Assembly (NCBI GenBank): GCA_014360685.1
Contig: JACIXB010000017.1
Coordinates: forward strand, 1 to 64,000
Length of the DNA: 64,000 nt
Direction of reading: 5' to 3'
From: Actinomycetota bacterium
GTDB taxonomy: Bacteria > Actinomycetota > Geothermincolia > Geothermincolales > RBG-13-55-18
Shown: positions 1 to 7,514 of the stretch, in pieces
Layout: every line of letters begins with the position of its first letter
How positions within the stretch are numbered: position 1 is the stretch's first letter
Notes under the pieces: generated by a model
Told to the model about the DNA's origin: nothing
Databases searched by the model: none
Seen by the model: the letters and a program-made list of their open reading frames with translations, nothing else
Position numbers and translations under genes: made by a program

Positions 1-515
1 GTAGACGGGCTCCTTCTTACAAGGAGCCGCGGCGCAGGGAGAGGAAGCAGGCATCTATCACCACCGAGAAGTAGGCTTCCTTTAGGGGTCGCATCCTCCA
101 GGCCTCTATCTCCTCCTCCGCCACCCGGGCCAGCTTGGCTCACGAGGCGTGGGAGTAGAAGGCCCCGTAAATAGTCTCTATCACCTGCTTCGTCTTCCTG
201 GTGTTCACGCCGCAGGAGAACATGGAAAGGACGAGGTCGCCCAGATCCACGGAGGCCCTCCTCTTGCCCGGTAGGAGGGCGGGGTAGAACTCGGAGGAGC
301 GGGTGCGGGGGACCCGGAGGTCCTCTATGTTCCCACCCAAGGTGAGCAGGGAGCGCTCGCAAGCACCCGTTGCCCTTGTCCTCGGGGTGTTCCTCCAGGA
401 AGAGCCCCCTTTCGGAGGCCATGAGCCTCTGCATGATGGCCTTTTCCCTCTGCTTGACCTCTTCCCTTACCTGGGTGACCATTTCCTTTGAAGCGTGCCC
501 ATCACGTTTCGACAT
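1..515 (-). pseudogene. IS256/mutator-family transposase, N-terminal remnant (runs off window edge)
   Basis: Read on the minus strand from an ATG at 515, this encodes the N-terminal part of an IS256-type transposase. The recognisable stretch (340 to 140) includes GGNIEDLRVPR and the segment ending IETIYGAFYSHAS, typical of the DNA-binding region before the DDE core. The frame is broken: a shift is needed near 345-365, a TGA interrupts at 140-142, and a further shift or stop near 25-40 is needed to reach the first catalytic Asp region (DACF at about 45). The gene is therefore dead. It is distinct from the IS256 copy at 22.6-24.1 kb. The rest lies beyond position 1. Confidence 0.8.
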
Positions 516-587
516 GGCCTTCCTCCTCTCTCTTGTATTCCCTTGGAGGAAGGCTATTTGATTGCCTTGGTTCTTGCCCAGAACTAC

Positions 588-613
588 TGAGACACAAATT
601 CTTTTACACTACC
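588..613. repeat. Probable terminal inverted repeat of the left IS256 remnant
   Basis: The sequence upstream of the transposase start reads, on the minus strand, GGTAGTGTAAAAGAATTTGT followed by GTCTC. This resembles ends of IS256-family elements, so the remnant probably ends here. The opposite end is outside the window, so it could not be compared. Confidence 0.45.
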
Positions 614-680
614 GTATGACCCGGATCTTAACCAGTTCTTCGGCTAAGAATCTAAGGGCCAAAACAGGCAATATAGGGTG

Positions 681-784
681 TATCCTTGATATTCGATAAG
701 AAAGATTTAGGCCACCGCTGGAAATCGAGAATGTGATTTCCGGGATCCGCTGACCCCGGATCGCGCAACCGGAAAGCGAAGATG
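681..784. repeat. Left copy of an imperfect ~100-bp direct repeat flanking the defence island
   Basis: This stretch (sharing ATTCGATAAGAAAG) matches 10112-10212 in the same orientation, by eye at roughly three quarters of positions and with few gaps. The two copies lie just outside the block of nuclease and helicase genes. They could be mobile-element ends or recombination scars; no attachment site or integrase is seen. Confidence 0.6.
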
Positions 785-841
785 CGGCTCCGGTCCGCTA
801 GCCCTGGATCAAGGTCTTCGATTTGGAGCCGTTTTGAAAAT

Positions 842-891
842 CGAAGATGTGACCCCATATTCCTGGCGAAGATGTGACCCCATATTCCTGG
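842..891. repeat. Tandem duplication of a 25-bp dispersed motif
   Basis: Two identical 25-nt units (842-866 and 867-891) carry the motif GAAGATGTGACCCCATATTC. A third shortened copy is at 10205-10223. Reverse-complement relatives (GGGTCA-T/C-RTCTTCAGTTTTCGG) start the 298-bp repeats at 19849 and 24165. This looks like a dispersed element end; its family is unknown. Confidence 0.7.
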
Positions 892-1007
892 CTTACGTGC
901 TTTGCGGCGGCTGGAATGCGGAGAAAATCCTTTATTGCAAGGTCTGCTTGGGTTAAACTAGCCACAGATTCTTGCGATGAACCGATTCACTTATTTTTAT
1001 GACCGAT

Positions 1008-1061
1008 GCATGTGGTCGGCCTTGCGTACCCGTGGTTTCGTGAGTTTCGTGGAGTGAGGGA
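1008..1061 (+). repeat. Duplicated 3' tail of mcrB lying upstream of mcrB
   Basis: These 54 bases equal 3300-3353 except for one T/C difference. The copy encodes the same C-terminal tail (MWSALRTRGFVSFVE and stop) and the same ribosome binding region as the downstream copy. No further homology continues upstream of 1008. It looks like the leftover end of an earlier mcrB-like gene, lost by deletion or recombination. Confidence 0.9.
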
Positions 1062-1063
1062 AG

Positions 1064-3349
1064 ATGGAAAGCGCTACTAAAAAGAACTACTTCACCTTTC
1101 AGCCTAACGATTTTTCCAAAACCACCGACGGCACCACCTGGCGCGCCCGGCTGGGCCCGATCCTTCACGGTCTTCTTGAGGAAAGGACTGCCAGGCGATT
1201 TCACAGGTACTCCGTTTACAACAGGCACGAGATCTATATTTACGATTACGACCATAGAGAAAATTTCGTCCACGCTAAACTGCTCGTGACCCTGCGACCG
1301 GAGGAAAAAGCCGTATGGTACGGGCTTTACCTCGAGAAGGGCTATCAAGAAGATAAAAACCCGAATTACGTGATGGATGAGCGCTGGTCGTGGAACAACT
1401 TCTTGCGCCTCACGGGCGATGAGAGATTCTTCAAGCGTCTCGTGCACGTTTTGTCTGCAACTGATGCCGAGATGCTCTTCAATCAGCAACGGCGCATCTT
1501 CAAGGCTATCGACGGGAAGCTCGTGGAGGTCGACCTCGATACCGGGAGGCAAGAAGAAGTAAACAGCAAGGCCTTGCACAGGTTTGCTGCCGGCATACCC
1601 CCGCAGGAATGGAGTGACGTGTACATAGGTAGGACCTCGGCCGTCCGGGATGATGGAACCATAGACCTCGAAGAAATCCTGGGATTGTACGTGGAGTTGC
1701 TCCCCATCCTGGATGCCGTGCTGGAAGAGGAGGACGTGTTCCGCCTCGTGGGAGCGGCGAAGAGCCTGGATTGGCTCGAGGGCTACAAGGCCATGGTCGC
1801 ACAAAAAGGCATGGTGGCCAGCTGGTGGAGCTATCCCATCAACGATGATTTCCTGGAGAAGATAAACGAACTACTCTCAAATCAGGGCTTCTTTCGCTGC
1901 CTTGTCTACCATGCCGGGAAGATAGTTGCCGGCTTTTCGGTGATCGATTACAGGACGTCAAAGGGAAGCGTAGGCATGGTTTCGCCCTTTCCCGAATACA
2001 CATTGCCGGAAGAAAAAGGAAGGGAGGCTTTTGGGGATAAAAGGAGCGAGATACCCAAAACATGGTTGTTGGTCAACCACATTGAGGTGTATGATCCCCC
2101 TCTCCCGTTGGCCCGTTTCGTCACTTACAAAGACAACAGAGCAATAGGCCCTTCCGAGAAATCGGCTTTAAGGAACGGGTTTGGTTACTGGAAAGCCACG
2201 AGCGGCGTTGAGCCTCCACGCGTAGACATCTACTCCTACCTCTCTTCCACCGGCCTCCACTTCCCCCCTTCCCTGGTCACCGCCTACCTGCTGGCCCTCA
2301 AGACCAAGCCCTTCGTCATCCTCACCGGGCTCACCGGCACCGGCAAGACCCGCCTGGCCCTGGAGGTGGCCAAATACTACTCAAGTGGCGACGAAGGCCG
2401 CTACCTCCTGGTCCCGGTGCGTCCCGACTGGACGGACAACCAGGGGCTTTTAGGCTTCTACAACCTCATCACCCAGCGCTACGAGCCCACCGAGCTCCTG
2501 AAGCTGATCCTGCGGGCCAGTGAGGATACCGGGAACCCCTACTTCCTTATCCTGGACGAGATGAACCTGGCCAAGGTGGAGCACTACTTCTCCGACTTCC
2601 TCTCCTGCCTGGAGAGCGGGGAGCCCATCCTCCTGCACGACCAGCCGGAGGACCTCCCCTTCTCCGACGGGGAGCGGGAGTACCTCATCCCCTCCCGGCT
2701 GGAGCTCCCCCCCAACCTCTTCGTGACCGGCACCGTCAACGTGGACGAGACCACCTACATGTTCTCTCCCAAGGTGCTGGACCGCGCCTTCACCCTGGAG
2801 TTCGACCACGTGGACGCCTCCGCCTACCTGGGACTGGAGGCTCCCCTTGCGGAGGCCGCCTTTCTACTCCAGCCGGCCTTCGCCCTGCTTCCCCAGGAAA
2901 AGGCGGAGAGGCGTCACGCCGAGGCCCTCTCCACGGAGACCAAGGAGCTCCTGGCCCGGCTGGAGGAACTGCTTTCCCCCTACCGCCTCCACTTCGGCTA
3001 CCGGGTCTTAAACGAGATCTCCCTTTACCTCTCTTACGCCCGCGAGTTCGTGGGGGACGACGCCTCCGTCATGGACACGGCCTTCGACTTCTGCATCCTC
3101 CAGAAGGTCCTTCCCAAGCTGCACGGCAACCGCGCCGAGCTGGAGGAGCCCCTGGCCTCTCTCCTTTTCTTCTGCTTCGGCCTCCCCTCCCCCGAGGACC
3201 CGGCCAGGCGCTTCGAGGACTTCCGGGCCGGCGACCCGCCCCTCCACCTCCCGGACGGAAAGCCTCCCCGCTTTCCCCGCGCCGCGGCCAAGATCCACCG
3301 CATGTGGTCGGCCTTGCGTACCCGCGGTTTCGTGAGTTTCGTGGAGTGA
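1064..3349 (+). CDS. mcrB: McrB-like AAA+ GTPase with unusual N-terminal recognition region
   Basis: Motor subunit of an McrBC-type (type IV) restriction system. It should bind modified or foreign DNA and use NTP hydrolysis to drive the partner nuclease. The C-terminal third has the AAA+ core: Walker A GLTGTGKTRLA at about residue 425, Walker B ILDEMNLAKVEHYFSDFL at about 500, and GTVNVDETTYMFSPKVLDRA near 560, the McrB-type NTPase signature. Residues 1-390 are not a standard McrB N-terminus. Residues 245-390 (WWSYPINDDFLEKI onward) may be an EVE/PUA-like base-sensing domain, a weak inference. The 5' half is visibly AT-richer than the 3' half (one sampled line about 42% GC against about 72%). 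The start follows GAGTGAGGGAAG. The next gene begins 4 bases after the stop. Confidence 0.88.
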   Translation: MESATKKNYFTFQPNDFSKTTDGTTWRARLGPILHGLLEERTARRFHRYSVYNRHEIYIYDYDHRENFVHAKLLVTLRPEEKAVWYGLYLEKGYQEDKNPNYVMDERWSWNNFLRLTGDERFFKRLVHVLSATDAEMLFNQQRRIFKAIDGKLVEVDLDTGRQEEVNSKALHRFAAGIPPQEWSDVYIGRTSAVRDDGTIDLEEILGLYVELLPILDAVLEEEDVFRLVGAAKSLDWLEGYKAMVAQKGMVASWWSYPINDDFLEKINELLSNQGFFRCLVYHAGKIVAGFSVIDYRTSKGSVGMVSPFPEYTLPEEKGREAFGDKRSEIPKTWLLVNHIEVYDPPLPLARFVTYKDNRAIGPSEKSALRNGFGYWKATSGVEPPRVDIYSYLSSTGLHFPPSLVTAYLLALKTKPFVILTGLTGTGKTRLALEVAKYYSSGDEGRYLLVPVRPDWTDNQGLLGFYNLITQRYEPTELLKLILRASEDTGNPYFLILDEMNLAKVEHYFSDFLSCLESGEPILLHDQPEDLPFSDGEREYLIPSRLELPPNLFVTGTVNVDETTYMFSPKVLDRAFTLEFDHVDASAYLGLEAPLAEAAFLLQPAFALLPQEKAERRHAEALSTETKELLARLEELLSPYRLHFGYRVLNEISLYLSYAREFVGDDASVMDTAFDFCILQKVLPKLHGNRAELEEPLASLLFFCFGLPSPEDPARRFEDFRAGDPPLHLPDGKPPRFPRAAAKIHRMWSALRTRGFVSFVE

Positions 3350-3352
3350 GGG

Positions 3353-5011
3353 ATGAAGATAACCAAGAAAGGGAGCGGGCAGGAACTCGAGCCGCGCCAT
3401 GACGACCCGCGAGGTCTATATTACCGCGTCACCGAGAACTGCCCTTACGTGATCGAGCTCGCGGAAGGGGAGGAGCTGAAACACCCGGCGGCCGTCCGTA
3501 TAAAGCCCGGGATTTACGAGCTCAATTTCCAGAACTTCGTGGGATGGTCATGGGTTGGTGGCCGATTGTTTAAGGTCACGAGCCCCAAGATCACCCCGGA
3601 GATATTTGATGCCATGCTCGAACAGATAAACGGGGAATGCGCGGCGCTCCCCTTCGCCTTCAACACCCCCTCCTTCCTTCCTTTCGAACGCATCGCTCCC
3701 GGAGGGGAGGCCGTTTTATACCACGCCTTCATGTATCTTAGGCACGTCCTTTTGGGTGCCGATCCCTCCCTGGAGTCCATGGTGGAAAGGGTCATCGCCT
3801 ATCCCCACAGGGTAATGGCGCAAGTCCAGGAAAGGCGGGAGCTGCACCGGGCCAGGAGGATCAGGCCTGCCGCGGTAAACCTGTTGGCTGCTAGACCGCA
3901 CGACTTGATGCCCGTTGGGAACGCACCGCACCTGGCCCGATACGAGATAACCAGGCGGCTGAAGGATGTAACGGGAGAGAGGTTTTTCCCCACCCACGTA
4001 CAATGTATCCTCAAGGAACTCACCCTGGATAACCCGGAAAACCGTTTCGTCAAGTATTTCATGAACGTTTGCCTGGGCATCGCCGATCTTTTCCGCCGCC
4101 GTTTCGAGGGGATGGTCGATGCAAGTTCTGCCCTGGATTACGATCTGGTCGGCGACTCGCGCAGGATGGTGGAGATACTGAGGAGGATTCTGAGCCGTCG
4201 CTTCTTCGCTGAGATCGGCGAGATGAGATACCTGCCCTACAACTCTCAGACGCTGCAGAAGCGGGCGGGATACCGCGAGCTCTTCGGCTGCTTCAACAGG
4301 ATGAACCTGGGGAGCGCTTACCCCGTGACCGCCGACGACCTGGTGAAGATAATCGAGAACAAGGACATCGCCACACTCTACGAGTACTGGACCTACTTCG
4401 CTTGCCTGCGCTGCTTGAAGGAGGTCTTGGGGGAACCCGTGAGCGCGCACGTTGCCAGCACGGAGAGGGAAGCCAGATTAGCTCATGGCATGTGCGTGAG
4501 ATTCGCAAACGGAGCGGCCCTCTTCTACAACAAGACCTATCGGTATGGCAGAGATGACGGTTCCTACTCTCTGCCTTACCGGCCGGATGTATCGCTGGAG
4601 ACCCCCAAAGGCATTTACATCTTCGATGCCAAGTTCAAGGTAGAGGATATCTACGCGCAGCTGAGAGAGGAGGTCCTTGCGGGGAACGGAGAGGAAGTGG
4701 CGCAGGTCGAAGAAAGGTCTTCGAAAGACGAAGAGGAGAGATTCAGCCAGTTCTTCAAATACGGGGACATACACAAGATGCACTGCTACCGGGACGCCAT
4801 CCGGGGAGTTAAGGCGGCGTTCATCCTCTACCCCGGCCATCAATTCCGCTTTTACCACCGTATCCTGGGGAAGGCCAGCTCTTTGGAGGACCTTTCGGAT
4901 TTCGACGGGGTGGGGGCGTTGCCCCTTCGGCCCTCCGCTGAGGGTATGGAGAAGTATGAGGGCAAGGGCCTTCTTGTGAAACTCCTGGGAAAGATATTCG
5001 AGCCGGCCTAA
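3353..5011 (+). CDS. mcrC: McrC-like DUF2357 protein with PD-(D/E)XK nuclease
   Basis: Nuclease partner of the upstream McrB. The N-terminal and middle parts (SWVGGRLFKVTSPKI, and NPENRFVKYFMNVCL near 230) fit the DUF2357/McrC group. The C-terminal part has a nuclease core with RPDVSLETPKGIYIFDAKFK near 410: the Asp of RPD and the D-A-K of FDAKFK are the expected metal and catalytic residues. HKMHCYRDAI near 480 is the usual late helix. The length, 552 aa, is larger than E. coli McrC (about 350) and usual for DUF2357 fusions. It is translationally coupled to mcrB. Its TAA stop is followed by a 298-base gap with no convincing gene. Confidence 0.88.
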   Translation: MKITKKGSGQELEPRHDDPRGLYYRVTENCPYVIELAEGEELKHPAAVRIKPGIYELNFQNFVGWSWVGGRLFKVTSPKITPEIFDAMLEQINGECAALPFAFNTPSFLPFERIAPGGEAVLYHAFMYLRHVLLGADPSLESMVERVIAYPHRVMAQVQERRELHRARRIRPAAVNLLAARPHDLMPVGNAPHLARYEITRRLKDVTGERFFPTHVQCILKELTLDNPENRFVKYFMNVCLGIADLFRRRFEGMVDASSALDYDLVGDSRRMVEILRRILSRRFFAEIGEMRYLPYNSQTLQKRAGYRELFGCFNRMNLGSAYPVTADDLVKIIENKDIATLYEYWTYFACLRCLKEVLGEPVSAHVASTEREARLAHGMCVRFANGAALFYNKTYRYGRDDGSYSLPYRPDVSLETPKGIYIFDAKFKVEDIYAQLREEVLAGNGEEVAQVEERSSKDEEERFSQFFKYGDIHKMHCYRDAIRGVKAAFILYPGHQFRFYHRILGKASSLEDLSDFDGVGALPLRPSAEGMEKYEGKGLLVKLLGKIFEPA

Positions 5012-5309
5012 AAAAAATAACAAGCGTTCAATCATCGGGTATGTGAAACATGGCCTCACAGGACTGCGCGACTTGGATGCCTTGGGCGCTCTCCCGGCTC
5101 TATGCTATGCCGGTTCAGGGGCTGACCAGCGATTCGGAATCGTAAACACGATCCGCGGCCCATCCTCGAAGGCTTATTTAACTGACCTCCCATTATTTGT
5201 CACTGCTCCGTGGTATATGAATGTTGTAGGGTCAGGCAGCGAAAAGGAGGGTAGCGATCGAGGACCGGCGGACAAGAGGGACCGGCGCAACACAAAGGGG
5301 GTGGAGAAC

Positions 5310-6512
5310 GTGAAGACATATTCCCATTCCAGGCTGGAGGCGTTCCAGAACTGCCCTCTGAGCTACAAGTTCCAGTACATCGACAAAGTCAAGTCCGACC
5401 GCGACAGCGTCGAGGCCTTCCTGGGCAACTGCGTGCACGAGACGCTGGCCAAGTTGTACCAGGACCTGAAGATGGCCAAGCTGAACTCCGAGGAGGAGCT
5501 GGTGAAATACTACCACCAGACCTGGGAGAAGAACTGGCACGAGAACGTCTTCGTCGTCAGGAAGGAATACACCGCCGACGACTACCGGGAAACCGGAGAG
5601 AGGGGCATCCGGGAGTATTACCGGCGCTACGCCCCCTTCGACCAGGGGAAGACGGTGTGGATCGAGCAGTTCGTGAAGGTGAAGATCGACCATTCCGAGG
5701 GATACCAGCTGACCGGGGTGGTGGACCGCCTGGTGGACCTGGGGGGTGGACGCTACGAGGTCCACGACTACAAGACCTCGGGGAGCCTCCCCAGCCAGGA
5801 AAAGCTGGACAGGGACCGCCAGCTGGCCATCTACCAGTTGGCGGTGCACGAGTACTTCTCCGATGCCAGGGACGTGGACCTGATCTGGCATTACCTGCTC
5901 TTCGACAAGGAGCTCCGCTCCAAGAGGACCGAAAAGCAGCTGGGAAAGCTCAAGAAAGAGGTCCTGGAACTGATCAAGACCATAGAGGACACCGAGGAGT
6001 TCGAGGCCCGGGAGAGCGAGCTCTGTGCCTGGTGCGTATACCAGGATATATGCCCCAAGCGGAAACACCTCTTCATGGTGGAACCCCTCCCGCCCAAGGA
6101 GTTCAAGGCGGACGAGGGGGTGAAGCTGGCGGACAGGTACGTGGCCCTTAGGGAGGAGCAGAAAAGGATAGAGGAGGAGATCGAGGAGGTCAAGCAGCAA
6201 CTGGGGGATTACGCCCAGCAGATGGGGGTGGATACGGTCGTGGGTTCCGGTGCCATCCTCTCCGTGAAGAAGGTGACCAGGCCGAGCTTCCCGGATTCCA
6301 GGGACCCGGAAAGGCAGGACCTGGAAAGGGTTTGCATGGAGCTGGGGCGCTTCCAGGAGGTGTGCTCCTTCGACGTCCGCAAGCTGGCGAAGGTGGTCAC
6401 GGACCAGCTGTGGGACGAGGATGAGCTCTCCGAGATCGAGCCCTTCGTGGAGTGGAGGGAAAGCGTGGAGGTGAGGAAAAAGAAGACCCTGAAACCGGAG
6501 GAATCCTACTGA
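5310..6512 (+). CDS. RecB/Cas4-like PD-(D/E)XK nuclease with probable Fe-S cluster
   Basis: A free-standing RecB-family nuclease, not fused to a helicase. The N-terminus YSHSRLEAFQNCPLSYKFQY carries the first cluster Cys. GNCVHETLAKLY near 50 supplies the catalytic His, LTGVVDRLVDL near 140 the Asp, and YEVHDYKTSG near 155 the D-x-K motif. The C-terminal CAWCVYQDICPKRK provides three more Cys, giving the C...CxxC...C arrangement of AddB/Cas4-type 4Fe-4S nucleases. A coiled coil follows (REEQKRIEEEIEEVKQQL). The GTG at 5310 is preferred because AAAGGGGG lies about 6 bases upstream; the open frame extends 89 codons further without support. It lies 298 bases after mcrC. No cas1 or cas2 is nearby, so a Cas4 role is unsupported. 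Confidence 0.82.
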   Translation: MKTYSHSRLEAFQNCPLSYKFQYIDKVKSDRDSVEAFLGNCVHETLAKLYQDLKMAKLNSEEELVKYYHQTWEKNWHENVFVVRKEYTADDYRETGERGIREYYRRYAPFDQGKTVWIEQFVKVKIDHSEGYQLTGVVDRLVDLGGGRYEVHDYKTSGSLPSQEKLDRDRQLAIYQLAVHEYFSDARDVDLIWHYLLFDKELRSKRTEKQLGKLKKEVLELIKTIEDTEEFEARESELCAWCVYQDICPKRKHLFMVEPLPPKEFKADEGVKLADRYVALREEQKRIEEEIEEVKQQLGDYAQQMGVDTVVGSGAILSVKKVTRPSFPDSRDPERQDLERVCMELGRFQEVCSFDVRKLAKVVTDQLWDEDELSEIEPFVEWRESVEVRKKKTLKPEESY

Positions 6513-6568
6513 GCAAGTGAGTTCTTGCAAGCCAGTCATGAAGAAGTGCGATGAAAGGAGGAATGGCG

Positions 6569-7306
6569 ATGAAGCCCAAAGGTTTTGTTATTTTTTGCAG
6601 GAGCGATCATGATAGCCGGAATGTGGATGTGGAATACGAAAGTAGTTTCCCCACATATGACGAAGCAGAAAATTTGATCACTGCTGAATGCCCGTTTTGC
6701 GGTTGCGTGACGATGGCAGAGGTAGACGAAAACGGCGAGATCGGGGAGATTACTGAGGCATGTGAACATATAACCGATTTGAGCGGCGATTTATTCAGTT
6801 ATGCAAGGCCGAGCAAATGTTCGATAACGGTGGCCGATCACAGAGCACATCGCCTCCCTCCAAGAAAAAGGCGAGAAGATAAGAACTCCGCTTCAAAGAG
6901 GGAAGAGGAGAGGGTAAGGCAGTTACAAGAAGCGGCACATTACGCCATGCAAGACGAGGGTTTATTTCCTTGGGAATGTGACTTAGAGGCCGAGATAACT
7001 ATTTACATTCCCGGAAAGAAGAAACCCAGAGGCCTCGGCGATCTGGATGAGTATATTGCCGGAATAGTCGATGCTCTCCAACAGCCAGATATCTTTACGA
7101 ACAAGATTGTCACAGTTTACAAGATGGTCGATGGTAGTATGCAGGCAGTCGGGCGAGTTCGAGAACCGTTCTGCTTTTATAACAAATCCCAGATAAGGAG
7201 CATAAAGGCGAGCATGGTCGAGGTGCAGGATCTCGAGAAGGCTTATTATAACGTGGTTATCTGGGTACCGAAAACGAAGAAGCCCGCGGAATCAAGCTCG
7301 GTCTAA
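6569..7306 (+). CDS. Unknown protein with zinc-ribbon-like N-terminus and possible RusA-like C-terminus
   Basis: I do not recognise the whole protein (245 aa). AECPFCGCV near residue 40, with a later Cys-x-His, could bind zinc. The middle is a charged linker (PPRKRREDKNSASKREEER). The C-terminal segment EAEITIYIPGKKKPRGLGDL followed by DEYIAGIVDALQ recalls the D-L-D-N...D-A-L core of RusA Holliday-junction resolvases, but the third acidic residue is not evident, so this is only a suggestion. The ATG at 6569 is chosen because AAAGGAGG ends 7 bases before it. Base composition is lower in GC than the neighbours (one line counted at 45%), which suggests separate acquisition. It sits between the nuclease and helicase genes. 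Confidence 0.6.
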   Translation: MKPKGFVIFCRSDHDSRNVDVEYESSFPTYDEAENLITAECPFCGCVTMAEVDENGEIGEITEACEHITDLSGDLFSYARPSKCSITVADHRAHRLPPRKRREDKNSASKREEERVRQLQEAAHYAMQDEGLFPWECDLEAEITIYIPGKKKPRGLGDLDEYIAGIVDALQQPDIFTNKIVTVYKMVDGSMQAVGRVREPFCFYNKSQIRSIKASMVEVQDLEKAYYNVVIWVPKTKKPAESSSV

Positions 7307-7514
7307 GTGGATCCCTGGATCTTTTTAGAATCTTTATGCAGGGTAGGCGCTTTGCGCGGTGGATTTGATGCGCACGGTCGCTTTGAGGAGGTTTGTTCAT
7401 CTGCCTTGAAAATATAATAGGTATCTTTGCGAGTAAACCGGGTTAAGCATCACGATTTTTTCCGTATTTTAGAATTATTCCCGGCAGAGAGATTCGAGAT
7501 GAGCATATGGTGAG

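Noticed and set aside
5012-5309. An 89-codon N-terminal extension of the RecB-like nuclease
   Set aside because: It has no family resemblance, no ribosome site, and the conserved protein starts at YSHSRLEAF just after GTG 5310.
5310-6512. Cas4 of a CRISPR adaptation module
   Set aside because: No cas1, cas2 or array lies near it; the only CRISPR-like unit is 12 kb away and degenerate.
5232-6539. A 435-codon open frame on the minus strand opposite the RecB-like nuclease, and similar long frames opposite fbp, the Ca-ATPase and the NRAMP gene
   Set aside because: They mirror GC-rich coding DNA, give His/Leu/Gly-rich text with no motif, and the opposite strands carry complete conserved proteins.
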